Positions 9,609 through 19,194 are shown, counted from the stretch's first letter. The stretch is 64,000 nt of DNA from an uncultured Pseudomonadota bacterium (GCA_913055625.1 CAJXJW010000002.1:124001-188000); one strand, 5' to 3'. Notes: generated by a model from the sequence alone, not told the origin. Made by a program: numbers and translations.

Positions 9609-11744
9609 TCAGAACCGGTAGCTCACACCCACGTAAATCGACCGCGGTGCGCCGGGGTACAGAATGGCGGCATCCTCGGCCGCGACATTGCGCACCGCGC
9701 TGTAGGCAATGTATTCCTCGTCGAGAACGTTGCCCAGCTCCGCGTAGGCGCTCCAGTGCTGTGTCGACCAGCCGCCGCGCAATCCGAGTAGCGCGTAGTC
9801 GTCGACGGCATACGTGTTCGCGAAGTCGGCGTAGCGGTCGCCGATGACGTCGACGGTCGGTCCGGCGTACCACCCCGAGCCGTGGCGGTAGATCAATTCA
9901 CCGTGCAGCACGAAGTCCGGTGCGGACGGCAGCCGGTTGTTGCCGTAAACCGCGTCGTTGTCGAACTCGAAGTGGTTGAGCGTGAAGCTGGCGAGGGGCT
10001 CCAGCGATCCGCCGTCGCCAATGCGCCAGCTTCCGTTCACGAGCAACTCGAGCCCGGCATGAACCGTCCTGTCGACGTTCGTTGACAGGCTCGTGCCCGG
10101 GGCGGCGGGGTCGTCCACGGACAGAATCTCGTCGCGGATGGCCGCGTAGTACAGCGACACGTCCCAGCCCCAGCGGTCTGTCGTGCCGGTGCTCGACCCG
10201 CCACGCGTGCCGATCTCGAAAACCGATCCGTCCATCGGGTCCAGCGTGGCATCGCCGCCGGCGACGTTGTCCTGCAGCTCGTAGTTCGTGGGCGGCTCGA
10301 ACAACCGGCTGACGTTCGCGTACAGCGCGATGTCGTCCGAGACGTCGACGATTGCCCCGACGCGCGGATTGAGCGCAACGTAGGTGTCGGACGGATTGCT
10401 CAGCGCGCCGGATTCGGTGTCGACGTTTTTCACGTCACGCTCGGCGCGCACGCCTTGTAACGCGGCCGTGAGCGTCAAGCGGTCTGCGAGCTGCCAGCGG
10501 TCCATGACGAAAACCTCGATCGCCGTCGCGTCGTTGTCGATGACCGTCGTCTGGCCGTTCTTGTTGCCGCCGAGGTTCCGGTAGTTGCCACCCTGAACGC
10601 GGGTCCAGCCGAGATTCGCACCAACCGTGACTTCGTGCTCGCCGTAGGATCGGCGGTAGCGCAGTGTGCCGCCGGCGTTGTCCTGGTCGGTGTCGATCAG
10701 CAGGCTGAAAACCTCGACCGGCTCCATGGGACCGGGACCGTCGAAATCGACCATGATCCGGTCGACGATCGGGTGGTACAGCGATTGCTGCTCCCAGGAA
10801 ACGCCGGCCTCGAGTTGCGCGTCACCGGCAAGTTGCCAACTCAGCTTGCCCGCGAGGCGGAGCGTGTCGACGTCGACCTGGTAATTACCGCTGACGGCGC
10901 CATCCCCGGCCTGGTCGGGATCGTCGTTCACCTGCTCCCGGGAAAGCGCGCCCGCCAGTTCCTGGTCGTTCTCGATCCACGTGACGTAGGCGCGCGCGGC
11001 CAGGTCGTCGGCGATTTTCCAGCCGCCGTTCGCGTAGAGCCCGACGCGTTCCTGCGCATTGTGATCGCGGTAGCCGTCCCAGGTCCGGGTCTCGATCGTG
11101 ACCAGGCCGTCGAACGTGTCATCGACGATGCCGGCACCGGTCAGCCGCAGCTGTGCCTCGCCGAAGCTGCCGCCGCCGAGCTCGGCGGACACGCCGGTTC
11201 TGTCACGGGCCGTGACGGACTCGAAATTGATCGCGCCACCCAGCGTGCTCGCACCCCACGCCATCGCGTTCGCCCCGCGTGCCACGGTCGCGTAGCGCGC
11301 AGCGAGCGGGTCGACGATGCGATTGTGGTTGTTGCCGTCCGCCGTCGTGACGGGCAGGCCGTCCTGCATCAGCTTGATGCCGTTCATGTCGTAGTTCGTG
11401 GCGTCCAGGTTGGAGCCGCGGCTCGTGAAGAAGATGCCTTCGTCGCCGGTGGCACTGGTCGCCCACACGCCGGGTGCGTATTGCAGGACGTCGGCGAGAT
11501 TGGAGACGTTGCGCTCGCGAAAGCTATCCATGTCGATCACGTCGACGCCACCGGGCGTGGCTGCCGCTTCGATGCGCGCCGACTCGATGCTGGTCTGCGT
11601 TCCGGTGACGACGATCGTGTCCATCGCGCGGTCGTCGCTGGCCGTGCCGTTGTCGGCGCCGGACGATTCGGCCATGCCGGCAGCCGGCGACAGCAGGAGG
11701 GCAGTCGCGACACAGCGCGCTGCCCGGGTGTACGGGGATTTCAT
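9609..11744 (-). CDS. TonB-dependent outer-membrane receptor (FecA/PupA-like), possibly copper related
   Basis: This 711-aa protein has a signal peptide, a TonB-box-like MDTIVVTGTQ at about residues 41-50 and a plug domain (about 60-175: NVSNLADVLQYAPGVW, then ANAMAWGASTLGGAINF). A 22-strand barrel follows, ending in the outer-membrane insertion signal YVGVSYRF. It imports a chelated nutrient using TonB energy. The 139-aa DUF2946 protein with a His run is encoded immediately upstream on the same strand (98 bp gap). DUF2946 genes often accompany copper-handling systems, so copper or another metal chelate is a possible ligand; this is inference. I saw no Fur box in the gap. Confidence 0.93.
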   Translation of the reverse strand: MKSPYTRAARCVATALLLSPAAGMAESSGADNGTASDDRAMDTIVVTGTQTSIESARIEAAATPGGVDVIDMDSFRERNVSNLADVLQYAPGVWATSATGDEGIFFTSRGSNLDATNYDMNGIKLMQDGLPVTTADGNNHNRIVDPLAARYATVARGANAMAWGASTLGGAINFESVTARDRTGVSAELGGGSFGEAQLRLTGAGIVDDTFDGLVTIETRTWDGYRDHNAQERVGLYANGGWKIADDLAARAYVTWIENDQELAGALSREQVNDDPDQAGDGAVSGNYQVDVDTLRLAGKLSWQLAGDAQLEAGVSWEQQSLYHPIVDRIMVDFDGPGPMEPVEVFSLLIDTDQDNAGGTLRYRRSYGEHEVTVGANLGWTRVQGGNYRNLGGNKNGQTTVIDNDATAIEVFVMDRWQLADRLTLTAALQGVRAERDVKNVDTESGALSNPSDTYVALNPRVGAIVDVSDDIALYANVSRLFEPPTNYELQDNVAGGDATLDPMDGSVFEIGTRGGSSTGTTDRWGWDVSLYYAAIRDEILSVDDPAAPGTSLSTNVDRTVHAGLELLVNGSWRIGDGGSLEPLASFTLNHFEFDNDAVYGNNRLPSAPDFVLHGELIYRHGSGWYAGPTVDVIGDRYADFANTYAVDDYALLGLRGGWSTQHWSAYAELGNVLDEEYIAYSAVRNVAAEDAAILYPGAPRSIYVGVSYRF

Positions 11745-11842
11745 GATGTCATGCCTCGTTGTGGATTGCCCGTGCGCGCACGACCGTAGGGCCCGGCGCC
11801 GGCAATCGGATTCTCAGGCGGCGTCACTGCCGCATCGGGGGT

Positions 11843-12262
11843 CTACGAGGCGATGAGAGGCGGGCCACGGGCGTGAAACGTGCGCGTGTAGCCCGGTCGG
11901 AAAATGACCGGCGGTCGCAGCGGCGCGACGGCGCCCGGCTCGTGCCGGATCGCGAACGACGACTCGAAGGCCGTCGCCGTCGCCGTGAACGCGACGCCGA
12001 ACCCGCAGAATTCCCACGGGCTTTCCGCGGACTCTTCGCTGCTGCCATGGTGATGATGGTGGTGTTGCTCACCCGATCCGGAAAGGAGAGCGAGCAGCTG
12101 CGCCGCACCGGGCGTGCTGTTCGGGCACAGCGTGAACGGCGTGCCATCGCCCAGCGACCCTGGCATGTAGCCGGCCGGCGTCAGCAAGCGCAGGCACAAC
12201 GGCAGGAGGATCAGCGCCGTGAGCGCGAGTCGCCACCGTCCGTGGATGTTCCTGCGAGTCAT
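11843..12262 (-). CDS. DUF2946-like protein with an oligo-histidine tract
   Basis: This 139-aa protein starts at the ATG giving MTRRNIHGRWRLALTALILL, an N-terminal signal or anchor helix (residues 9-25). The longer frame upstream has no signal. After the helix comes TPAGYMPGS, a hallmark of the DUF2946 family, then a Cys-Pro (FTLCPN), a run of six histidines (GEQHHHHHHGSSEE), another Cys in WEFCGFG and a C-terminal basic and proline-rich segment. The His tract and the paired cysteines suggest metal binding on the periplasmic side. It probably forms a transcription unit with the TonB receptor downstream. Function is not established for the family. Confidence 0.72.
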   Translation of the reverse strand: MTRRNIHGRWRLALTALILLPLCLRLLTPAGYMPGSLGDGTPFTLCPNSTPGAAQLLALLSGSGEQHHHHHHGSSEESAESPWEFCGFGVAFTATATAFESSFAIRHEPGAVAPLRPPVIFRPGYTRTFHARGPPLIAS

Positions 12263-12362
12263 CGGGTCTCGTCGCCTGTCGCGCCGCGTGGATTGCCGTG
12301 CAGTATTGCCAAGATGCGGTTCGGATGAAAGGGCCATTGGCCGACGCGCGGCAGGCCCGGGG

Positions 12363-13748
12363 TCAGATCGTTCCCGTCGGCAGGTTCGGCGCATCGCCGA
12401 GATCCTGGCCGTGGCGATCGACGTGCGCTATGGCCTCTTCCATGCGCGCCAGCCCTTCGCGCAGAGTGCCCTCGTCCATGTTCAGTGCCGGGTACAGCCG
12501 GACGTTCGATTCCCGGTCGCTGATGGCCCAGACGCCGTTGTCGAGCATGCGGCTGCGAATGGCCTTTGCGATCCATTCGTCTTTTTCGTCATCGTTCGGG
12601 CTTTGGAAGCTGACACCGATCAGCAGGCCGTTCTGTCGAACCTCGTTGACGACACCGTAGTCGCGCCAGCCGCTCATGACGTCCGCGGCCACCTCTCCGA
12701 GGTGCGCCGCCTGCGCCACCACGTTGTCGCGTTCATAGATCTCGAGCGTCTTTAGTCCGGCGGCGCAGCCCGCCGGCGTTCCGGCAAACGTCGATCCGGA
12801 CGACGAATCCGGGTTGTCACCCAGGATGTCGTCACGGGCGGCGACACCGGCACAGGGCGCGATGCCACCCGACAGGTTCTTCCCGACGACGAGCAGGTCG
12901 GGGATGACATCGTAATGTTCCACCGCCCACATACGGCCGGTGCGCCCGAGTCCTGTCAGCACTTCATCGGCAATCAACAGCCAGTCGTTCTTGTCGCAAA
13001 GCCGGCGTAGCCCTTGCAGGAAGTCCGTGCTCGGTATCCAGTTCCCGCCTTCGGCCAGTCCCGGTTCGACCATGATGGCCGCGATGTTGTCGCGAGGTGC
13101 CACCGATGCCGGGATGTGGTTGTCGATGTACCACAGGCAGAATTCCGCATACTGCGCATGCGTCATGCCGGCCGGGACGACGTCCGAATACGGGTAGGGC
13201 GCCTTGATGGCGCCGCCATTCCACGCCTCCATGTAGCGCAGGTTGCCGCTGTCGAGACCGCTCAGCAGCTTCGTGCCGAGACTGTTGCCATGGTAGGAGG
13301 CGGCAAACGTGATCACGTAGCGGCGCTGCTTGAAGCACAGTGCCAGGTTGACGGCCGCTTCGGCGGCCTCGGTGCCCGACACCTCGTAGCTGAACCGGGG
13401 CAATGCCCCGGCGGGCATGATCTCTGCGAGTCTTTCCGCGAGTTCGTAGCGCAGCGGATGGTCGTAGTGAAAACCGAAACGCCGGTGCGCGGCATCCACC
13501 GCCTCGATGATCTCGGGATGCGCGTTGCCGATCGGATTCGTAGCCCATCCGTTCTGGAAGTCGATGTAGCGATTGCCATCGAGGTCCCAGATGAAATCGC
13601 CCTGCGCCCGGTCGATGATGATCTGGCTCGGTTGCCGGTAACCGCGGCGGGCGCTTCGCCGGCGTTCATCGTCGTACCTGAGCCCGTTGCGGAAGAGCTT
13701 GATTCCGCGATCAAGGACCGCCTGGGATTTCGCGCGATTCGCCGTCAT
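12363..13748 (-). CDS. Class III PLP-dependent aminotransferase
   Basis: This 461-aa protein of the acetylornithine/glutamate-1-semialdehyde aminotransferase family has a fold-type I core. The conserved substrate/PLP segments are SYEVSGTEAAEAAVNLAL (about 121-138), the aspartate of IADEVLTGLGRTG that contacts the PLP nitrogen, and K290 in VVGKNLSGG as the Schiff-base lysine. The N-terminal WDLDGNRYIDFQNGWATNPIG is the usual entry motif. Substrate cannot be assigned; it resembles omega-aminotransferases or glutamate-1-semialdehyde aminomutase relatives more than ArgD. It lies upstream of the DUF2946 gene on the same strand with a 100-bp gap, so co-transcription is possible but uncertain. Confidence 0.87.
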   Translation of the reverse strand: MTANRAKSQAVLDRGIKLFRNGLRYDDERRRSARRGYRQPSQIIIDRAQGDFIWDLDGNRYIDFQNGWATNPIGNAHPEIIEAVDAAHRRFGFHYDHPLRYELAERLAEIMPAGALPRFSYEVSGTEAAEAAVNLALCFKQRRYVITFAASYHGNSLGTKLLSGLDSGNLRYMEAWNGGAIKAPYPYSDVVPAGMTHAQYAEFCLWYIDNHIPASVAPRDNIAAIMVEPGLAEGGNWIPSTDFLQGLRRLCDKNDWLLIADEVLTGLGRTGRMWAVEHYDVIPDLLVVGKNLSGGIAPCAGVAARDDILGDNPDSSSGSTFAGTPAGCAAGLKTLEIYERDNVVAQAAHLGEVAADVMSGWRDYGVVNEVRQNGLLIGVSFQSPNDDEKDEWIAKAIRSRMLDNGVWAISDRESNVRLYPALNMDEGTLREGLARMEEAIAHVDRHGQDLGDAPNLPTGTI

Positions 13749-14098
13749 GGAGCACCCTGCCCGTCGTCATAGCACCGGTCCAAAGCCTAAGGCGGACGCT
13801 GCGACGCGACAAGTCGTGAACGCCGCCCGTGGATGCCGGGTTCTACATGGTGGAACGCCGGCCAGCGCGCGTTTCAGCATGTGGCAGCGCACGGGTGTCC
13901 GACCGCCGTCAAGCCGACTGTTGCATGCCGCGCGCAGCGCGGGCAGTCCCGGCGGGCGCTGGCACGCGAACCCGCTGCTTGCGCTGGGGATGATCGAATG
14001 ACCGGCTGAAGGACCGCCCGTAGCGGTCGGGCCCGGGGCTGGACAGCAGACCGGCAAATTCCCATAATATGAATAATTATTCATAAAATGGTGAGTTC
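13749..14098. other. 350-bp intergenic region between divergent aminotransferase and IclR genes
   Basis: No open frame with coding character or RNA gene is visible. The right end turns AT-rich and contains the palindrome described separately, so the promoters of both flanking genes must lie here. The middle is ordinary high-GC sequence, possibly a decayed coding remnant that I cannot identify. Confidence 0.6.
14068..14085. promoter_or_regulatory. Perfect 18-bp palindrome upstream of the IclR-type gene
   Basis: TATGAATAATTATTCATA is perfectly self-complementary and ends 13 bp before the ATG of the IclR regulator. Its A+T content contrasts sharply with the surroundings. It fits an autoregulatory operator overlapping the -10 region. 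IclR dimers commonly bind such palindromes. Confidence 0.55.
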
Positions 14099-14854
14099 AT
14101 GCCAGGCAGCGCGATGTCGCCACCGCCCGGCGCACAAGCCGCTCTCCGCGCTGTACGCCTGTTGAAACTGTTTACGCCGAGCCGGCGGGCGTTGACGTTG
14201 ACCGAGGTCGCTCGTCTTGCCGGGCTCAAGAAGAGTACGGCGCACCGCCTGTTGCGGGCGTTGCAGAGCGAAGGGCTGGTATCACACAGCAACGGCAACG
14301 GCACGTACAGCCTCGGCCCGTCGCTGATGGCACTCGGCGTGCAGGCCTTGATGTGCGACGAGCTGCGTCGACGGGCTCGCCCGATGCTCAAGCAGCTCGC
14401 GCAGCGATCCGGCGAGACGGCAACACTGGAAGTGCCTGTCGATGACTCCATGCTGATTCTCGACGAGGTCACCGGCGAGCACGTCGTCGGCGCCGCCGCC
14501 AACATCGGTACGCGGTGGCCCATCCACGCAACGTCGACCGGCAAAGCGTTCATGGCGTTCGATGCATCGGGCTTGGAACGGCTGGGGGCCGACCTTCCGC
14601 CGCTGACGAATCGAACGCTGGCCCGCCGCGACCTCGAACGCCAGCTGGAGCAGATTCGCCGTTCCGGCGTCGCGGAGATGGTCGACGAACTCGAAGAGGG
14701 TTTCTCCGGCGTGGCGACGGTACTGCGCGGAGCCGGCGGCGACGTTATCGGCGCATTGTCAATCTGCGGTCCGACGGCGCGCTTCGGCGAGCCGCGGCGC
14801 GCATGGCTCAGCACGACCCTGCTCACCGCCGCGCACAACTTTCGGCCGGGGTAA
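14099..14854 (+). CDS. IclR-family transcriptional regulator
   Basis: This 251-aa protein has an N-terminal winged helix (about residues 20-75, with LTEVARLAGLKKSTAHRLLR as the recognition region) and a C-terminal IclR effector domain (about 85-245). Motifs include TATLEVPVDDSMLILDEV, the ligand-pocket segment HATSTGKAFMAF and the closing GVATVLRGAGGDVIGALSI. A second Met six residues in is an alternative start. The amidohydrolase gene begins 28 bp downstream, which suggests that this regulator controls it together with itself. The effector is unknown. Confidence 0.9.
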   Translation: MPGSAMSPPPGAQAALRAVRLLKLFTPSRRALTLTEVARLAGLKKSTAHRLLRALQSEGLVSHSNGNGTYSLGPSLMALGVQALMCDELRRRARPMLKQLAQRSGETATLEVPVDDSMLILDEVTGEHVVGAAANIGTRWPIHATSTGKAFMAFDASGLERLGADLPPLTNRTLARRDLERQLEQIRRSGVAEMVDELEEGFSGVATVLRGAGGDVIGALSICGPTARFGEPRRAWLSTTLLTAAHNFRPG

Positions 14855-14882
14855 CAACGATCAGCAGAAACCAGGGGTAGAG

Positions 14883-16625
14883 ATGGCCTTATTCAGAGTA
14901 TCGACTGCGCTCGCGTGGGTGTTTCTCGTCGTGGCCTGCGAATCCGGCGTGGTCGGCAGCGCCGATCTCGTGCTCACGAATGCGCGGGTGTATACCGTCA
15001 ATGACGGAACGCCCTGGGCCGACGCCGTCGCCATCAGGGGCAGCGAGTTCGTCTACGTGGGCGACACCGATGGGGCGATGGATTACGTCGGCGCGTCGAC
15101 CGTCAACATCGACATGCGCGGGCGATTCATCATGCCCGGCATTATCGACGCCCACACGCACCCCGGCCTGATGGGCGTCGCGCAGTACGGCGAAACCCTG
15201 CCGAGGAGCAGCAGAGAAGACTTCCTGGCCGGCCTCGAAGAACGGATCGCGAGCGAGCCCGGCGACGGCTGGCTGTACCTTTGCTGCTGGCCGCACTGGT
15301 TTGCGTTCGATGGCGGTGAGGATTTGCACAAGCACGACCTGGATGCGATTGCGCCGGACCGGCCCGTGTGGGTGACGAGCAACGCCCACACGTCCTACGT
15401 GAACTCGAAGGGCCTGGAGCTTCTGGGCGTGGACCGCGATACACCGGATCCCCGAACCGGTATCGCGATGTACGGACGCGACGAGGATGGCGAGCTGACC
15501 GGCATCATGAAAGAGGGCGCCGGCTGGCAACATCTCGCCAAATTGTTCGCCGCCGACCCCGAATCACACCAGGACGGGATGGACTTGTTCCTCCGCATGT
15601 TGCGGTCGCATGGCGTCACGACGGTCTACGATGCCGGCAATTTCGGTTACGAGGACGAGGTGTACGCCTATCTCTCGGGATTAGAGAAGAATGGAGAGCT
15701 CGCGATTCGCTACGAAGGCACCACCGCTATCTACGTGCCGGACGCGCGCCACGAGGCCATCGCTGAACTGAAGCGTTTGCGCAGCGCCTACGGTGGCGAG
15801 AGGCTGCGCTTCAACACGATCAAGCTGTTCATGGACGGCGTGAACTCGAACCGGTCCGGTGCCCTGCTGGAGCCTTACGCGGACGACTCTGGCCACTATG
15901 GCAACACGATGCTGACGGTTGCGGACCTGAGCGATTTCCTGGTTGAACTGCACGAAGAGAAAATCGACCTCCACGTGCACGCGATCGGCGACCTCGCCGT
16001 TCGGAGCGTGCTGGATGCCGTCGAGTCCGCCCGGTCTGCCGTGGCCGGCGAGTTCTACCCGCGAGTCAGCATCGCGCACCTGCAACTCGTCGAGCCGGAG
16101 GACTACGGTCGGTTCGCCGAGCTGGGCGTGTCGGCCAACTTCACGCCGTGGTGGCACGGCGCCGATGATAGCTGGACCGACCCGGCGCTTGGCGAGGAGC
16201 GCTACGGCCGGTCGTTTGCACTGACGCCCCTGCTGGACGCCGGCGCGAACGTCACGTTTTCCAGCGACGACTGGCGCCCGGATGTGCTGACCCCGTTTCT
16301 CGGTATCGAAGTCGGCTACACCCGGCGGGACCCGGTGGAGAAGGCGTCGGAAAGCGGCGCGCCGGGGACCGATTCGCCAGCGGCATCCAGGCCGTTGCCG
16401 GTGAAGTTCGACCAGCCCGAACTCGGGCAGATGATCGAAGGCTACACGATCAACGCGGCTTACCCGTTACGCAAGGAAGACCGACTCGGTTCAATCGAAG
16501 TGGGCAAGCTCGCGGACCTGGTCGTTCTGGAAGAGAGCCTGTTTGACCTGGATCCGCGCGCCATTCACGACGTGAAACCCGCGGCCGTGATCATGGAAGG
16601 GATAGTGATTTACGGCGAGCTATAA
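14883..16625 (+). CDS. YtcJ-type metal-dependent amidohydrolase, predicted lipoprotein
   Basis: This 580-aa protein belongs to the amidohydrolase superfamily, YtcJ/amidohydrolase 3 branch. It starts MALFRVSTALAWVFLVVAC with a lipobox ending at C19, so it is probably a lipid-anchored periplasmic enzyme. Metal-binding H91 and H93 sit in DAHTHPG. Later ligand regions include DLHVHAIGD, SIAHLQLV and FSSDDWRPD, and the C-terminal composite domain returns with LADLVVLEESLFDLDP. It hydrolyses a C-N or ester bond in an unknown substrate. AGGGGTAG upstream of the ATG is a usable ribosome site. The preceding IclR gene and the following exported protein gene are on the same strand. Confidence 0.88.
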   Translation: MALFRVSTALAWVFLVVACESGVVGSADLVLTNARVYTVNDGTPWADAVAIRGSEFVYVGDTDGAMDYVGASTVNIDMRGRFIMPGIIDAHTHPGLMGVAQYGETLPRSSREDFLAGLEERIASEPGDGWLYLCCWPHWFAFDGGEDLHKHDLDAIAPDRPVWVTSNAHTSYVNSKGLELLGVDRDTPDPRTGIAMYGRDEDGELTGIMKEGAGWQHLAKLFAADPESHQDGMDLFLRMLRSHGVTTVYDAGNFGYEDEVYAYLSGLEKNGELAIRYEGTTAIYVPDARHEAIAELKRLRSAYGGERLRFNTIKLFMDGVNSNRSGALLEPYADDSGHYGNTMLTVADLSDFLVELHEEKIDLHVHAIGDLAVRSVLDAVESARSAVAGEFYPRVSIAHLQLVEPEDYGRFAELGVSANFTPWWHGADDSWTDPALGEERYGRSFALTPLLDAGANVTFSSDDWRPDVLTPFLGIEVGYTRRDPVEKASESGAPGTDSPAASRPLPVKFDQPELGQMIEGYTINAAYPLRKEDRLGSIEVGKLADLVVLEESLFDLDPRAIHDVKPAAVIMEGIVIYGEL

Positions 16626-16718
16626 CGTTCGCCGGCGACCCGGCGTCGAGTGCTCGCTGGACGGCGGCCTGGACGACGGCCAACGGAACGCTCCGGTTCC
16701 CGTGATGTCCTAGTTCGC

Positions 16719-17699
16719 ATGTTTCGTGCAGCCTTGCCTTTGCTCGTCGCCTGTCCGGCCGCTTTCGCAAGCGACGCCTGCACAACACGTGCGATCGAAA
16801 CCTCGGCAGAGGTCGCGGTCTCGGACGGCACGTCGTTTTCTGTGCGAACGCTGTACCAGTCGAGGGACGCCGCTGCCTACTTCCGGCCGGACACCGGCTG
16901 GCTCGTCGTCGACGGCCCGATCACCTGGTCGGTGAGTGACGACGACCAGGCGCTCGCAACGGACGCTGCAGGCGACTTCGTGCTCGGACATCAACTGCAC
17001 GCGATGCTGTTGGCCCCGGAAACGCTCGCCGCACCCGGTGCAGGGGACGATGCCGGCCGCATAGCGTTACCTGCGGGCACGCACATCGAAGTACGGGAAG
17101 AGAGGAACGGCAATGTCGCTGCGCTGGCGGCGACGACCCCGGACGGGCAATCCATCGGCATTAAGTTTCGCGACTGGCGCCCGGTCGACGGCACCGACCT
17201 GCCGCATGTCGCGGTGTTCGACGACGGGCAGCGCCGCTTCACTTACCAATACACGCTGATTCGAACCGCCGCCCGGACGCCCGACTGGTTCTGGTCCGCC
17301 GTTCCGGCGCCTGCGCTCGACGAAGTCGGCATCTACCGCCTGCACCGGGAGTTGCTGCTCGCGCATTGTGCCGGCGACGCCGGCCGGATGGCCGAGCTGT
17401 CCGCGGAGTCCTCGCTGTCGGCGAACCGTGGCGCGCTGCAGTGGGTCGCGCGCGACGAGGTGCACGAGCGGTTTGTCGGCGTGTTCGCCAACGTGGATTA
17501 CGAACAGTACATCGACCTGCAACGCCCTGTTGTGCACGCCGAGGGCGACACCGGCTGGATCGCGGTCAATCCGCGCGCGATCGGGCGGTCGCGAATCGAC
17601 GCAACGCCGTTCGATACCACGTGGTCGTGGATCATGCTCGTGAGGCGCGTCGGTGGCCGTTGGCTGAACGCCGGCAATGCGTCGAGCGCCGCCCGCTGA
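16719..17699 (+). CDS. Exported protein with C-terminal NTF2/SnoaL-like region, function unknown
   Basis: This protein is 326 aa from the ATG at 16719, which gives a signal peptide MFRAALPLLVACPAAFASDA. The upstream extension to 16650 is basic and lacks signal character. The N-terminal 180 residues are beta-rich without a motif I recognise. The last 110 residues (from about HRELLLAHCAGD) end with TTWSWIMLVRRVGGRWLNAG, which looks like the final strands of an NTF2/SnoaL (DUF4440-like) fold. It follows the amidohydrolase by 93 bp and may be co-transcribed. I cannot assign a biochemical role. Confidence 0.65.
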   Translation: MFRAALPLLVACPAAFASDACTTRAIETSAEVAVSDGTSFSVRTLYQSRDAAAYFRPDTGWLVVDGPITWSVSDDDQALATDAAGDFVLGHQLHAMLLAPETLAAPGAGDDAGRIALPAGTHIEVREERNGNVAALAATTPDGQSIGIKFRDWRPVDGTDLPHVAVFDDGQRRFTYQYTLIRTAARTPDWFWSAVPAPALDEVGIYRLHRELLLAHCAGDAGRMAELSAESSLSANRGALQWVARDEVHERFVGVFANVDYEQYIDLQRPVVHAEGDTGWIAVNPRAIGRSRIDATPFDTTWSWIMLVRRVGGRWLNAGNASSAAR

Positions 17700-17701
17700 T
17701 C

Positions 17702-17719
17702 GCCCGGCGCTAGCCGGGC
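17702..17719. terminator. Hairpin between convergent genes
   Basis: GCCCGGC, GCTA loop and GCCGGGC make a perfect 7-bp stem immediately after the exported protein gene. It overlaps the stop codon of the convergent sulfotransferase gene. There is no T-run. Confidence 0.45.
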
Positions 17720-19194
17720 CCGGCGGCCTGCAGCAACGGCCCGAGATGCGCTTCGAAGCGCCGCCAGCGCGCCTTCGAACTCTGGTACAGCGGCCGGCGC
17801 ACCTGCCAGCGGCTGGGGGTCTGAACGGCCCGTTCGTTCTCGTGAAAATTCAGCACGCCGGGATCCCACTCGAGTTCGAGGAACTCGAGCAGGCGCCGGG
17901 CCTGTCCCTCCAGGTCCGATACCGTCTCTTCGTAGGCAACGTCCATGATCTGAAGTCCGGTCACGGACGCCCAGTGAGCCATCAGCCGGCGGTAGCCGCG
18001 CCAGTAGTGCGCGATGTCGCCGAGGTCGGTTGACCAGGCCTGTTGCGGGTTGAAATTCTGGGAGTAGATCGAAAGCCCGCAGTCACGGATGTCCCGGGTG
18101 CAGTGAATGATCTTCGCGTTCGGCAGGGCGATCGCGACGAGGCCCAGGTGCCAGAAGTTCAGCGGCTGCTTGTCGACGACGCGAAGCACGGATGCCGGCG
18201 CACGCGTACTCGACTGGACGAGATAGTCGGCGGCCAGTGCACGGACGTGTTTCCCGGTGAGGTCCGGCGCCGCAAAAGGCCAATGCGTGTCCTTGTTGCC
18301 CAGCCTGTCGGGCGTCGCCGTCGCGAGATCCGTCAACGCGAACAGCTCGCCCGCGCCGAAGCATTCCGGGTGAGAGCCGATGACCTGCTCGGTGAGGGTC
18401 GTGCCGGAGCGTGGCAGGCCAACGATGAAGACCGGGCGCGCGGAATCGATTCCCCAGGTGTTCCGTGCGTCGAAGAAGTCCCGGGAGAAGATCGTCAGCA
18501 TCTTGTCGATGCGCCGGTCGAACACATCGCGGTCGAACGCACCGGCTTCGGCGCGCCGCGCCGCGTTTGCCGCCGCGTATGCCTCGAACGCGAGGTCATA
18601 GTTCTTTTGCTGTTCGTGTGCCTTGCCGAGCCCGTAGCCGATCAGTGCCTTCTCGCGGTCGCCCGCGCGCCGAAGGGTTTCCGTCGCGGTTTCCATTTCC
18701 CGGGAAACGTCGACATGCCGGCTCAGTCCCAGCAGATTGGCCATCGCCTGGTGTCGCGTGGCATCGAGCTCGATCGCGGTTCGGTAGGCCGCGGCGGCAG
18801 CCTCCGGGTCGCCCAGGTCCTCCATGAGCTGGCCGATCCCGACATGCACGCTGGCCGCGCCGGCGTCGATGGCGAGCGCCCGGTCGTACTGCTGCCGGGC
18901 GGCCTCGACGTGCCCCAGGTTCTTGCAGGCCATCGCCAGCTTCAGGCGAGCGTCGAGGTGGTCGGGTTCTGCGGCGGCGGCACGCTCCAGGCACGCGCGC
19001 GCGTCTTCAAACTGGCCGTTGCGCTCCAGTACCTGGGCCAGCCCGATCCAGGGCGCCGCCAGGCGGGGGTTGATCTTCAGGGACTGCTTGAAGGCATCCA
19101 GCGCGCCGGAGAAATCCCCGGCGCGCATGCACTGGTAACCTCGTTCAAACCATTCCTTGCCGGTAACGGGTTCTTGCGCTCGCCTGTCATTCAT
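17710..19194 (-). CDS. TPR-repeat sulfotransferase family protein
   Basis: This 494-aa protein has an N-terminal TPR superhelix (about residues 10-190, e.g. FERGYQCMRAGDFSGALDAF) fused to a sulfotransferase domain. The PAPS 5'-phosphosulfate loop FIVGLPRSGTTLTEQVIGSH lies near residue 254, and a 3'-phosphate-binding segment IHCTRDIRDCGLSIY lies downstream. Such TPR-sulfotransferases are frequent in marine gammaproteobacteria and sphingomonads, and their acceptors are mostly unknown. There is no signal peptide, so it acts in the cytoplasm. It is convergent with the exported protein gene. Confidence 0.9.
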   Translation of the reverse strand: MNDRRAQEPVTGKEWFERGYQCMRAGDFSGALDAFKQSLKINPRLAAPWIGLAQVLERNGQFEDARACLERAAAAEPDHLDARLKLAMACKNLGHVEAARQQYDRALAIDAGAASVHVGIGQLMEDLGDPEAAAAAYRTAIELDATRHQAMANLLGLSRHVDVSREMETATETLRRAGDREKALIGYGLGKAHEQQKNYDLAFEAYAAANAARRAEAGAFDRDVFDRRIDKMLTIFSRDFFDARNTWGIDSARPVFIVGLPRSGTTLTEQVIGSHPECFGAGELFALTDLATATPDRLGNKDTHWPFAAPDLTGKHVRALAADYLVQSSTRAPASVLRVVDKQPLNFWHLGLVAIALPNAKIIHCTRDIRDCGLSIYSQNFNPQQAWSTDLGDIAHYWRGYRRLMAHWASVTGLQIMDVAYEETVSDLEGQARRLLEFLELEWDPGVLNFHENERAVQTPSRWQVRRPLYQSSKARWRRFEAHLGPLLQAAGPG

